In this document: positions 46,753-53,603 of the stretch, one piece after another
How positions within the stretch are numbered: position 1 is the stretch's first letter
How the letters are laid out: every line of letters begins with the position of its first letter
From: Chloroflexota bacterium
Lineage (GTDB): Bacteria > Chloroflexota > Anaerolineae > Aggregatilineales > Phototrophicaceae
Assembly: GCA_020161935.1 (NCBI GenBank)
Contig: JAIUNI010000008.1
Span: 62,001-126,000, forward strand
DNA length: 64,000 bases
Direction: 5' to 3'
Made by a program: the position numbers and the translations under genes
The notes under the pieces: generated by a model
Database searches by the model: none
Seen by the model: only the letters and a program-made list of their open reading frames with translations
What the model was told of the DNA's origin: nothing

Positions 46753-47649
46753 ATGACTATTCGTATGGGGAACGCTCCGGTAAGCTGGGGCATTTATGAA
46801 TTCAAGGATATTGATCCCAAATACCCTTATACGCAGGTGTTGGATGAAATTGTCGAGACCGGCTACACCGGCATCGAGTACGGCCCGTGGGGTTACCTGC
46901 CGACCGACCCCGCTGTGCTGAAACCGGAACTGGATAAACGCGGCTTACAACTGCTCTCGTCGTATGTGCCGGTCAAGCTGGTGGACGCGAATGCCCACGC
47001 CGAGGGTGAAGAACACGCGCTCAAAGTCGGCAAACTGCTGGCGGCCTGCGGGGCGAAGGTCATCGTACTGGCGGACGACAACGGCAGCGTGCCGGAACTC
47101 TTCGCCCAAGCCGGACGGCGCAAAGGCTCGGCCTTGAACTCCGCCCAGTGGGATGTGTTCGCGGCGGGTGTCAACCGGATTGCGCGGCGGGTGTATGACG
47201 AGTTGGGGCTGAAGATCATGTTCCACCACCACTGCGCCGGCTACGTCGAAACGCCGGAAGAAACCCGCATCCTGCTCGAACGCACGAACCCCGAACTGGT
47301 GGGCTTATGCCTCGACACCGGACACTACGAATATGCGGGCGGCAACGCGCTAGAAGCCGTCAAAACCTACGGCGAACGGGTACGCTATCTGCACCTCAAA
47401 GACTGCGACCCGAACATCCGCGAGTTGTGCATTAAAGAGAAGCTCAACTACCGCGAGGCGACCCAAGCGGGTGTGTTCTGCGAACTTGGCAAAGGCTCGG
47501 TGGACTTCCCCGCGATTTTGGCACACATGGAGTCGCTCGGCTACGACGGTTGGGCGATTGTCGAGCAGGACGTGCTGACCGACGACCTCGCCGCCCCGCG
47601 CCGCAGCGCCCGCAGCAACCGTGAGTACCTGCGGAAGCTCGGTTATTAG
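46753..47649 (+). CDS. IolE-like sugar phosphate isomerase/epimerase family enzyme
   Basis: ATG 46753 follows AAGGAT. The 298-residue TIM-barrel protein opens with RMGNAPVSWGIYEF, the same motif found in inosose dehydratase IolE, and continues YTGIEYGPWGYLPTD, IMFHHHCAGYVETPEETRILLERTNPELVGLCLDTGHYEYAG, VRYLHLKDC and GWAIVEQDV. The metal-binding His, Asp, His and Glu residues match the IolE/AP-endonuclease-2 fold. Its place behind a sugar importer suggests catabolism of the imported polyol or sugar. Inositol as the substrate is a reasonable but unproved guess. Confidence 0.9.
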   Translation: MTIRMGNAPVSWGIYEFKDIDPKYPYTQVLDEIVETGYTGIEYGPWGYLPTDPAVLKPELDKRGLQLLSSYVPVKLVDANAHAEGEEHALKVGKLLAACGAKVIVLADDNGSVPELFAQAGRRKGSALNSAQWDVFAAGVNRIARRVYDELGLKIMFHHHCAGYVETPEETRILLERTNPELVGLCLDTGHYEYAGGNALEAVKTYGERVRYLHLKDCDPNIRELCIKEKLNYREATQAGVFCELGKGSVDFPAILAHMESLGYDGWAIVEQDVLTDDLAAPRRSARSNREYLRKLGY

Positions 47650-47685
47650 GCTGGTAGTCTTTAAACGCTAGTCGTTAGATAATAG

Positions 47686-47711
47686 AAGGCGTGGGCAACC
47701 GCGCCTTTTGT
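47686..47711 (+). terminator. Intrinsic terminator after the IolE-like gene
   Basis: AAGGCG (47686-47691) pairs with CGCCTT (47702-47707), followed by TTGTTTT. It ends the sugar-import transcription unit. Confidence 0.7.
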
Positions 47712-47742
47712 TTTGCTGCGGTCGGTTCAAAGGGGAGTTGGC

Positions 47743-48606
47743 ATGGAAATCGGGATGGTCATCGGTTGGGCGATAGCAGCCGTCTTTATTGGCGGGATCG
47801 CGTTCATGACGGTGCGGGGTATCCGCCACCTGCAACTGCGAACGGCTGTCTACAACCATCTCAAAACGCTGCAACAGGCGCAGCCCGATATGCTGTTGTT
47901 CCACCTCTATCCGACTCGTTTCGCCCTCGAAACCATCAACAGTAAAGCTGGCAAAACGCAAAACGTGATGTTCACTTTCTCGCCGCAAGCCATCGCCATC
48001 TACCCCGTTAAAACCCCGCCCGAAGCCATCTTCTCATTCGCGCCAGAGGATGTTCGCTGGTTTGGGCGACCGGAAGCCTACGGGCCGGGGCGCAACGAAA
48101 TCTGGCTGCATGTGGAATTGAAACGCGAATGGGTGCTGGTCAAATTATGGCTGGGGCAGGTGCAAATGATGGACTTCGTTCGCGCCCTCAAGCCGCTGGT
48201 TGATCCGGCGCTCGTGACGGCCTACCGTCGCCGCCGACCCTACATCCACCACGGGCCAACCGCCGCCCAACCCGCCGAGCAAGATATTCACGGCGCATGG
48301 TCGCTGGAACCCACTGTATCGCTCTACCTGATGCCGCGCTACCTACTCGTCCTCCATGACGAAGCCGTACAAAACCTCATCCCGCTCGACAGTGTGCAGC
48401 AGATCAGCGCCTTGCGACGGCTGGACGCGCCACAGGCGAACGGGTTGGTGCGCTTCCAGACGCGCGGTGAAGCCTATGCCTTCGCCCTCAAAGACTACGA
48501 AGCGTTCGCCACCGCCCTCGCCGAAGCCGCCAAACGTACCCTCGAAGCGCCGGTCATGCAAAAGCAAAAGGGCAAGGACGGCGAGTGGGATGATTTGGAT
48601 GAATAG
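47743..48606 (+). CDS. Hypothetical protein with N-terminal membrane anchor
   Basis: ATG 47743 has AGGGGAG at good spacing. The 287-residue protein has one N-terminal membrane helix (MEIGMVIGWAIAAVFIGGIAFMTV) and a cytoplasmic part with two similar halves. These are FSPQAIAIYPVKTPPEAIFSFAPEDVRWFGRPEAYGPGRNEIWLHVEL (about 80-125) and LYLMPRYLLVLHDEAVQNLIPLDSVQQISALRRL (about 195-230). The alternation of strands suggests a PH-like or YcxB-like fold repeated twice. No family is certain. It leads a set of three closely spaced genes with the tandem esterases, so it may act with them. Confidence 0.65.
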   Translation: MEIGMVIGWAIAAVFIGGIAFMTVRGIRHLQLRTAVYNHLKTLQQAQPDMLLFHLYPTRFALETINSKAGKTQNVMFTFSPQAIAIYPVKTPPEAIFSFAPEDVRWFGRPEAYGPGRNEIWLHVELKREWVLVKLWLGQVQMMDFVRALKPLVDPALVTAYRRRRPYIHHGPTAAQPAEQDIHGAWSLEPTVSLYLMPRYLLVLHDEAVQNLIPLDSVQQISALRRLDAPQANGLVRFQTRGEAYAFALKDYEAFATALAEAAKRTLEAPVMQKQKGKDGEWDDLDE

Positions 48607-48624
48607 CAAACAAGGAAGCCCAAA

Positions 48625-49284
48625 TTGCAAACCGCACATCACTTTCAAATCACCGATTCCGTAACCATGCCCTACCTGCTCTATCTGCCGGATGATTACA
48701 CACCGGATACAGAACAGGTGTGGCCGTTTATCCTGTTCCTGCACGGCAGCGGTGAACGCGGCGATACCCCCGACATCATCCGTTTGCATGGTCTGCCCCG
48801 CCTGATCGAGACACAACCCGACTTCCCCTACATCGTGCTGTCGCCGCAGTGCCCGATGGATACCCGCTGGCCGGAACAAATTGACAACGTTATCGCCCTA
48901 CTGGACTCCGCACTTAATGCCTTACGGGTCGATCACTCGCGCGTTTACCTCACCGGCTTGAGTATGGGTGGGCAAGGCTCGTGGCACCTCGGCGCGACCT
49001 ATCCCGACCGTTTCGCGGCGCTGCTGCCCATCTGTGGGCGCATCCCTCCCGTAGAAGGTTTTCCAGAGAAGGTCTGTGCGCTTCAGGATGTCCCCGTTTG
49101 GGCTTTTCACGGCGCAAAGGATGATCGGGTTCCGGCTGAACAAGCTGAACAGATGGCGAGCATTCTCCATGACTGCGGCGGCCATGTGAAACTGACCATT
49201 TTCCCGGATGCCGACCACTTTTGTTGGGATCGCGTTTATCGCGACCCCGCAGTATGGGATTGGCTGCAAGCACAGAGGCGTTGA
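48625..49284 (+). CDS. Alpha/beta hydrolase (carboxylesterase/phospholipase-like), paralog 1
   Basis: TTG 48625, with AAGGAAG six bases upstream, begins a 219-residue protein. Catalytic elements are LFLHGSGERGD (oxyanion region), YLTGLSMGGQGSW (nucleophile Ser in G-L-S-M-G-G), GAKDDRVPAEQAEQM (acid) and FPDADHFCWDRVYRD (His). This is the family of poly(3-hydroxybutyrate)-depolymerase/prolyl-oligopeptidase-like esterases. The very similar paralog follows by 11 bp, showing a tandem duplication. No signal peptide, so probably cytoplasmic. Confidence 0.88.
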   Translation: MQTAHHFQITDSVTMPYLLYLPDDYTPDTEQVWPFILFLHGSGERGDTPDIIRLHGLPRLIETQPDFPYIVLSPQCPMDTRWPEQIDNVIALLDSALNALRVDHSRVYLTGLSMGGQGSWHLGATYPDRFAALLPICGRIPPVEGFPEKVCALQDVPVWAFHGAKDDRVPAEQAEQMASILHDCGGHVKLTIFPDADHFCWDRVYRDPAVWDWLQAQRR

Positions 49285-49295
49285 ACGAGGACATC

Positions 49296-49961
49296 ATGGT
49301 ACAAACATCACACCAACGGACACTGAGCAGCCGCACGACTATCCGCTACCTGCTCCACCTGCCCAATGCTTACGCAGCCGACACGCACCAGCGCTGGCCG
49401 TTCATCTTGTTTCTGCACGGCAGGGGCGAACGCGGGACGGATGTGGAGATCGTGCGGCATATCGGGCTGCCCTATTTGCTTGACCAGCAGCCGGATTTCC
49501 CGTGTGTCGTCCTTTCACCGCAGTGCCCTGACGACGTGCGCTGGCCGACGCAGGATGCCAACATCATCGAGTTATTGGATACACTGCTGCCCACGCTCCA
49601 CATCGACCCGCAGCGCGTTTACCTATCAGGACTCAGCATGGGCGGCGAAGGGACATGGTATTTCGGCTCGCGCTACCCCGAACGGTTTGCGGCGGTCGTA
49701 CCCATCTGCGCCCGCATCCCGCAGGTCGATGGCTTCCCCGAATATGCGGAACGGCTGAAAGATACACCGCTGTGGGCCTTTCACGGCGACATCGACGACA
49801 CCAACCCGACCGACCACACGCTGCAAATGATCGCGGCTGTTCAAAATGCAGGTGGCAGCCCCAAGCTCACGATCTTCCCGAACACCAACCACGACTGCTG
49901 GGCGAAGGTCTATGAGGATGCGGCCGTGTGGGAGTGGATGCTGGGGCAGCGCAGGGTATGA
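49296..49961 (+). CDS. Alpha/beta hydrolase (carboxylesterase/phospholipase-like), paralog 2
   Basis: ATG 49296, preceded by GAGG, gives a 221-residue protein that aligns to the upstream gene along its whole length (LFLHGRGERGTDVE, VVLSPQCPDDVRWPTQ, LSGLSMGGEGTWYFGSRYPERF). Catalytic Ser (GLSMGG), Asp (FHGDIDDTNPTD) and His (FPNTNHDCW) are conserved. Differences cluster around the substrate loops, for example GRGERGTD versus GSGERGDT. Two diverged copies kept side by side suggest different substrates or a heteromeric enzyme. The region after it is AT-rich. Confidence 0.88.
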   Translation: MVQTSHQRTLSSRTTIRYLLHLPNAYAADTHQRWPFILFLHGRGERGTDVEIVRHIGLPYLLDQQPDFPCVVLSPQCPDDVRWPTQDANIIELLDTLLPTLHIDPQRVYLSGLSMGGEGTWYFGSRYPERFAAVVPICARIPQVDGFPEYAERLKDTPLWAFHGDIDDTNPTDHTLQMIAAVQNAGGSPKLTIFPNTNHDCWAKVYEDAAVWEWMLGQRRV

Positions 49962-50131
49962 GGTACTAATCACCGCTGTAAATAATCCATTGAATTAAAT
50001 ACCAACCAATTTACAAAACACCACATTCTTAAACTATGAAATATTTATGAAGCGGACAAATCATACTATCTCAATTAGGGATATAAGGTATAATTTGAAT
50101 CAAAAGTCAACTATAAGTGGAGTTTATACCT

Positions 50132-50785
50132 ATGGCGGATTTTGTAACCTTATCTTGCCCAAATTGTGGTGGCAAGTTAAAAGTAACATCTGATCTCAAC
50201 CGTTTTGCATGTTCGCATTGTGGTGCAGAGCATGTAGTCAAAAGAGGAGATGGCATCGTTTCTTTATCACCAGTGATGGATGCGATTGCGAGAGTACAAA
50301 CTGGTGTTGATGTTATTGCTGAGGATATTCGATTTCGAAGAGAGCAAGAAGCTAAGGCAAAAAGCAAAATTGCATCTGAAATGGCAATTAGCCGTCTAAA
50401 ATCCGATGTATCACAATTACAAAATCAACTTGATCCTTTGCAGGATAAGAAAAATAAAGCGTCAGTAAAGAAACTTCAGGCAGGCGCTAAAAGTTCTCTA
50501 ATAATGTTAGTTGTATGCATTTTTTTGGCAATTTCGTTAGGGTCTGGGAATATTGCCTCTACTAACAAAGTTTCAAGTACAAAAAGTTCAACCTCGACTA
50601 CTACTGACACTACTACGTGCGCCGGAGCATCGTGGCTAGCCGCAATAATGTTTGGAATAAGTGCATATTCGACCCGAAAAAAAGCTAAGACCGCAGCTGA
50701 TATTGAAAGCAAACTGACCTCGGAAATTTCTGAAAAACACAGTGAAATCAAGCGTCACGAAGAAATTATTAACCAACAAATATAA
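50132..50785 (+). CDS. Zinc-ribbon, coiled-coil membrane protein, hypothetical (AT-rich)
   Basis: ATG 50132 has GTGGAG upstream. The 217-residue protein starts with a zinc ribbon (LSCPNCGGKLKVTSDLNRFACSHCGAEHVV, two CxxC knuckles), followed by a coiled coil (about residues 65-120; SRLKSDVSQLQNQLDPLQDKK), a membrane helix (SSLIMLVVCIFLAISLGSG), a Ser/Thr-rich loop and a second membrane helix (WLAAIMFGISAYS), ending in another charged coiled coil. Base composition is clearly AT-richer than in the surrounding genes, so it may be horizontally acquired. Zinc-ribbon plus membrane helix proteins are often accessory or defence-associated, but no such link is shown here. Confidence 0.7.
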   Translation: MADFVTLSCPNCGGKLKVTSDLNRFACSHCGAEHVVKRGDGIVSLSPVMDAIARVQTGVDVIAEDIRFRREQEAKAKSKIASEMAISRLKSDVSQLQNQLDPLQDKKNKASVKKLQAGAKSSLIMLVVCIFLAISLGSGNIASTNKVSSTKSSTSTTTDTTTCAGASWLAAIMFGISAYSTRKKAKTAADIESKLTSEISEKHSEIKRHEEIINQQI

Positions 50786-50833
50786 AGTCTTTAAAACCGC
50801 TAAATGGCTTTGATAGGCTATTCAAGTCATTAA

Positions 50834-51259
50834 TCATTGAAAGTCAGTAACTGGTTTCAGCGCAATACCAACCGCACGCGCCGCAGTTTCTTGCCGCGCA
50901 TCGACAGTAACCAGCGGATAACCGAGGCGTTCGGCGAGAGCAATATAAGTCGAGTCATACACAGCGAGTTGGTGTTCTACACCAATTTCGAGGGCGCGTT
51001 GGAGCAGCAAGGGGGCTGGCTCAACATAAATGGGTAACAGTAGCAAATCTTGGATAGATGCTTTTGCGTCAGCAACAGTAAGATTATTGAATCGAACCTG
51101 CTTCCAAAGCACATTGGTACATTCCAGCAAGCAAAATTCCGGCACATGAATTTCTAGGGTTTTGCTGATCTCATCAAACAGTGAATCAGCATTAAATGTA
51201 AAAGTATCAGGAATAAAGTGCTGAATCACAACACTCGCATCTACCACATAATGAATCAT
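50834..51259 (-). CDS. PIN-domain toxin (VapC-like)
   Basis: The 141-residue protein has the PIN RNase fold: HYVVDASVVIQHFIPDT (first Asp), VPEFCLLECTNVLWKQV (Glu), LAVYDSTYIALAERLGYPLVTVDARQETAAR (second and third Asp). All acidic residues of the metal site are present, so a site-specific RNase activity is likely. It overlaps the antitoxin gene by 4 bp (ATGA) and lies downstream of it, the usual order for VapBC. Confidence 0.92.
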   Translation of the reverse strand: MIHYVVDASVVIQHFIPDTFTFNADSLFDEISKTLEIHVPEFCLLECTNVLWKQVRFNNLTVADAKASIQDLLLLPIYVEPAPLLLQRALEIGVEHQLAVYDSTYIALAERLGYPLVTVDARQETAARAVGIALKPVTDFQ

Positions 51260-51489
51260 CGGTCACGATCTTCCCGCAGCAGTTCTAATGTTGAAGGTGT
51301 ATTCGGTGTCGGTGTAACGCGGCGGCGCTTGATTGACTCATTTATTTCATCGGTGGTTCGGGCATCACTTTTGGATGCAAATTCGTTTAAACGAGTTGTT
51401 TTGATAAAACGCATCCGGTGATCCACTTCCCGCTGTATCACCGACACTAACTCACTCATCGTCATGTCGCCAATGCGGTCACGTTCCAT
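51256..51489 (-). CDS. Putative antitoxin partner of the PIN toxin
   Basis: The 77-residue protein from ATG 51489 (GGGAGG upstream) overlaps the PIN gene start by 4 bp. The N-terminal part (MERDRIGDMTMSELVSVIQREVDHRMRFI) could form a helical DNA-binding segment, and the C-terminal part is rich in Arg, Thr and Pro, as expected for a flexible toxin-binding tail. It matches no antitoxin family I can name, but size, order and overlap support the role. Transcription is probably autoregulated. Confidence 0.75.
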   Translation of the reverse strand: MERDRIGDMTMSELVSVIQREVDHRMRFIKTTRLNEFASKSDARTTDEINESIKRRRVTPTPNTPSTLELLREDRDR

Positions 51490-51527
51490 AATTGCCTCCC
51501 ACACATCATTCCATGCCCTATTATACG

Positions 51528-52064
51528 CTACTTCTTATAGTACTTGCGCCCATTAAACGCTTCTAATGCCAATAGTGTGCGAGTTTGAGGCGCATAGTAA
51601 ACCACGCAAGAAGGAAATTCATTTGAACGATCAGTGAGCAAATCGTAAAGAACTTTGTCTACGCGAAACTTAACACCATTGGCGCGAAATAGATAAACCC
51701 GATTACCACGATAGATATAAGTAACGAGTGCCAACTCACCTTCCGCTGCGATACCTTGAGTGAGATCAGTGGCATACTGACTCCACTTAAGCCAAATGTA
51801 GAGCAAGCCGACGGCGACCGCAAGACAAAGCAGAATGCCAATTGTAAGTTTTTCGGATGAGGTTAAAGCGTTGTCAAAGACGGCTCTGGCAAAAAGACCG
51901 ATACCGAGGATGAGTGCGACACCGGCAAGGATAAGCCAACCCTGCCGTTTTGTTCTTAGCTTCTGCCCTTGCGCGTCACTCAGCTTACTTAACCGATTAG
52001 CCGCCAAATCGGCTTCGGTGAAGCCAATGATATTTGCAATAGAGGCGAACAAATCAGCGTTCAT
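51528..52064 (-). CDS. Hypothetical membrane protein sharing rarA's C-terminal tail
   Basis: A 178-residue protein with two hydrophobic segments (WLILAGVALILGIGLFARAVF, about 43-63, and LTIGILLCLAVAVGLLYIWL, about 73-92) and a soluble region with GELALVTYIYRGNRVYLFRANGVKFRVDK. It starts 3 bp after rarA's stop. Its last twelve codons (EAFNGRKYYKK and stop) are nearly the same as the last twelve of rarA (EALKGKKYYKK and stop), at the nucleotide level too. No family recognised. Confidence 0.7.
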   Translation of the reverse strand: MNADLFASIANIIGFTEADLAANRLSKLSDAQGQKLRTKRQGWLILAGVALILGIGLFARAVFDNALTSSEKLTIGILLCLAVAVGLLYIWLKWSQYATDLTQGIAAEGELALVTYIYRGNRVYLFRANGVKFRVDKVLYDLLTDRSNEFPSCVVYYAPQTRTLLALEAFNGRKYYKK

Positions 52065-52067
52065 AGC

Positions 52068-53282
52068 CTACTTCTTATAATACTTCTTGCCCTTCAACGC
52101 TTCCGGCAGCAGGTCATCCGTCGAGTACATCTCGTACCCCTTGCCGTAGCCCAGTTCCTTCATCAGCTTGGTGGGTGCGTTCCGCAGAGGCAGCGGAATC
52201 GGCAGGTTACCCTGCGCCTTCACATCTTCCAACGCCGCGAAATAGGCATCGCCGGAAGTGCGGTCTTTGGGAGCCATCGCCATATAGGCCGTCCCTTGAG
52301 CGAGGTTGAACTGGCATTCCGGCAGGCCAATCGTTTCCACCGCGCGGAACACCTCGTTCGCCACCACCAGCGCCGTTGGCTGCGCGTTGCCAATGTCCTC
52401 CGAGGCGAAGATCACGAGGCGGCGGGCGATGAACTTGGGATCTTCGCCGCCGTTCACCATCCGCGCGAGGTAATACAGCGCCGCGTCCACGTTGCTGGCG
52501 CGCATACTCTTGATGAATGCGCTGATCGTGTCATAGTGTTCTTCCGCGCCCTTGTCATAGCGCAGAAACTTGGATTGGAGCGCATTTTTGAGGTCGTCGA
52601 GCGTAACCGTTTTGGTTTCTTGGGCGTAAAGTTCGACCGTCACTTCGAGCAGGTTGAGCGACTGCCGTGCATCCCCGTTCGCGAACTCCGCAAGAAATGA
52701 TTGTGCGTCCTCATCGACGGTAATGCCCAGTTCGTCCGCGCCCTGCTGGATAATCTGTTGGATTTCCTCAACCGTCAGTGCTTCCAGCACGAACACACGG
52801 CTGCGCGACAGCAGCGCCGAGTTCACCTCGAAGCTGGGGTTCTCGGTGGTCGCGCCGATCAGGATCAGAGTCCCATCCTCAACATACGGCAGCAGGAAGT
52901 CTTGCTGCGCTTTGTTGAAGCGGTGGATTTCATCGAGGAACAGTACGGCACTGCCTCGCTGCTTGGCTTCGGCCTGCGAGAACAAATCGCGTTTATCCTT
53001 CGCCTGTAATTGCTCGACAATCGCCCGTATTTCCGCCTTGCCTGCCGATACCGCCGACAGTTCAAAGTATGGGCGGTTGGTGGCGCTGGCGATAATCCGC
53101 GCTAAGGTGGTCTTGCCCACCCCCGGCGGCCCCCAGAAGATCATCGAGTAAATGCGATCTTGCATGATGGCGATGTACAGCGGCTTGCCCTTGCCGACGA
53201 GGTGCTTTTGACCCACATATTCGTCAAGGTTTTTCGGGCGAACACGATCAGCAAGCGGTTGGGCGTGAGTGGTTGTTGACAT
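52068..53282 (-). CDS. rarA: Replication-associated recombination protein A (RarA/MgsA AAA+ ATPase)
   Basis: A 404-residue AAA+ ATPase: RPKNLDEYVGQKHLVGKGKPLY at the start, Walker A FWGPPGVGKTTLARIIA (about 50-66), Walker B AVLFLDEIHRFNKAQQDFLLPYVEDG (about 110-135), IGATTENPSFEVNSALLSRSRVFVL (sensor I) and a C-terminal clamp-loader-like domain with ALYYLARMVNGGEDPKFIARRLVIFASEDIGNA. RarA acts at stalled replication forks. The protein stops right after LKGKKYYKK, whereas most relatives continue with a further 20-25 residues (often starting P-x-x-x-G-Y-E), so its C-terminus looks shortened. GGAGGAG precedes the start; this site lies inside the divergent leader promoter. Confidence 0.95.
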   Translation of the reverse strand: MSTTTHAQPLADRVRPKNLDEYVGQKHLVGKGKPLYIAIMQDRIYSMIFWGPPGVGKTTLARIIASATNRPYFELSAVSAGKAEIRAIVEQLQAKDKRDLFSQAEAKQRGSAVLFLDEIHRFNKAQQDFLLPYVEDGTLILIGATTENPSFEVNSALLSRSRVFVLEALTVEEIQQIIQQGADELGITVDEDAQSFLAEFANGDARQSLNLLEVTVELYAQETKTVTLDDLKNALQSKFLRYDKGAEEHYDTISAFIKSMRASNVDAALYYLARMVNGGEDPKFIARRLVIFASEDIGNAQPTALVVANEVFRAVETIGLPECQFNLAQGTAYMAMAPKDRTSGDAYFAALEDVKAQGNLPIPLPLRNAPTKLMKELGYGKGYEMYSTDDLLPEALKGKKYYKK

Positions 53283-53304
53283 TCTAATGCTCCTCCGCTA
53301 TATT
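53276..53304 (+). promoter_or_regulatory. Consensus promoter of the Cys-rich leader/rhodanese transcript
   Basis: TTGACA (53276-53281), 17-bp spacer and TATATT (53299-53304). With the usual 7-nt gap, initiation falls on A53312, the first base of the leader ATG. The promoter overlaps rarA's start codon (53280-53282) and contains rarA's ribosome-binding site on the other strand. Confidence 0.8.
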
Positions 53305-53311
53305 TTACCCC

Positions 53312-53404
53312 ATGAGCAACTCTAATCTCTATCCGGTAATGATGTGTTGTGGCATGTGTATGTGTTGTACACAGGATTCATCACGTCTGCGCTCGGACGA
53401 GTAA
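53312..53404 (+). CDS. Cysteine-rich leader peptide (30 aa), putative cysteine attenuator
   Basis: A short ORF with ATG at 53312 and TAA at 53402-53404. Residues 10-19 are MMCCGMCMCC: five Cys codons, all TGT, and four Met codons (all Met are ATG) within ten residues. The rest is ordinary (LYPV before, TQDSSRLRSDE after). No ribosome-binding site precedes it because transcription should start at the ATG (leaderless). A hairpin overlaps its 3' end, and an intrinsic terminator follows before the rhodanese gene. Ribosome stalling at the Cys codons when Cys-tRNA is scarce would be expected to prevent termination. It is too short for ordinary gene finders. Confidence 0.78.
   Translation: MSNSNLYPVMMCCGMCMCCTQDSSRLRSDE
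53384..53399 (+). promoter_or_regulatory. Hairpin at the end of the leader ORF
   Basis: CGTCTG (53384-53389) pairs with CGGACG (53394-53399) across a CGCT loop, with one G-U pair. It is inside the last codons of the leader and would be melted by a translating ribosome, as expected for an attenuator pause element. Confidence 0.55.
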
Positions 53405-53405
53405 C

Positions 53406-53442
53406 GGTTGTAACCCGCAAGTAACACGGATAACGGACAACC
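53406..53442 (+). promoter_or_regulatory. Possible alternative stem GGTTGT/ACAACC
   Basis: GGTTGT (53406-53411) is complementary to ACAACC (53437-53442), immediately 5' of the terminator stem. Together with the leader hairpin this offers mutually exclusive folds; the exact antiterminator is not resolved by eye. Confidence 0.4.
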
Positions 53443-53443
53443 C

Positions 53444-53470
53444 AAGCCGACCTACGCAGGTCGGCTTTTT
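53444..53470 (+). terminator. Intrinsic terminator (attenuator) between leader and rhodanese
   Basis: AAGCCGACCT (53444-53453) and AGGTCGGCTT (53458-53467) form a perfect 10-bp stem with an ACGC tetraloop, followed by TTT and further T residues. It stands 40 nt after the leader stop and 134 nt before the rhodanese start, so it should block transcription into that gene unless prevented. Confidence 0.9.
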
Positions 53471-53603
53471 GTTTGTGGGATGGAAGGGGGAAATGTTCGT
53501 CTGAGAGATACTGTCGGTAGCTGTAAAACGCTGGGATTGCCCGGCGTAATGTTAAAAGTTATGATTATCGAGCGACCTAATAAAGGTAAAAAGGAGTTCA
53601 AAG

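Noticed and set aside
53312..53404. Cys-rich ORF as a metallothionein-like protein rather than a leader
   Set aside because: The cysteines are confined to one ten-residue run, the peptide is only 30 residues, and it sits between a +1 site and an intrinsic terminator; a regulatory role explains the context better, though a product function is not excluded.
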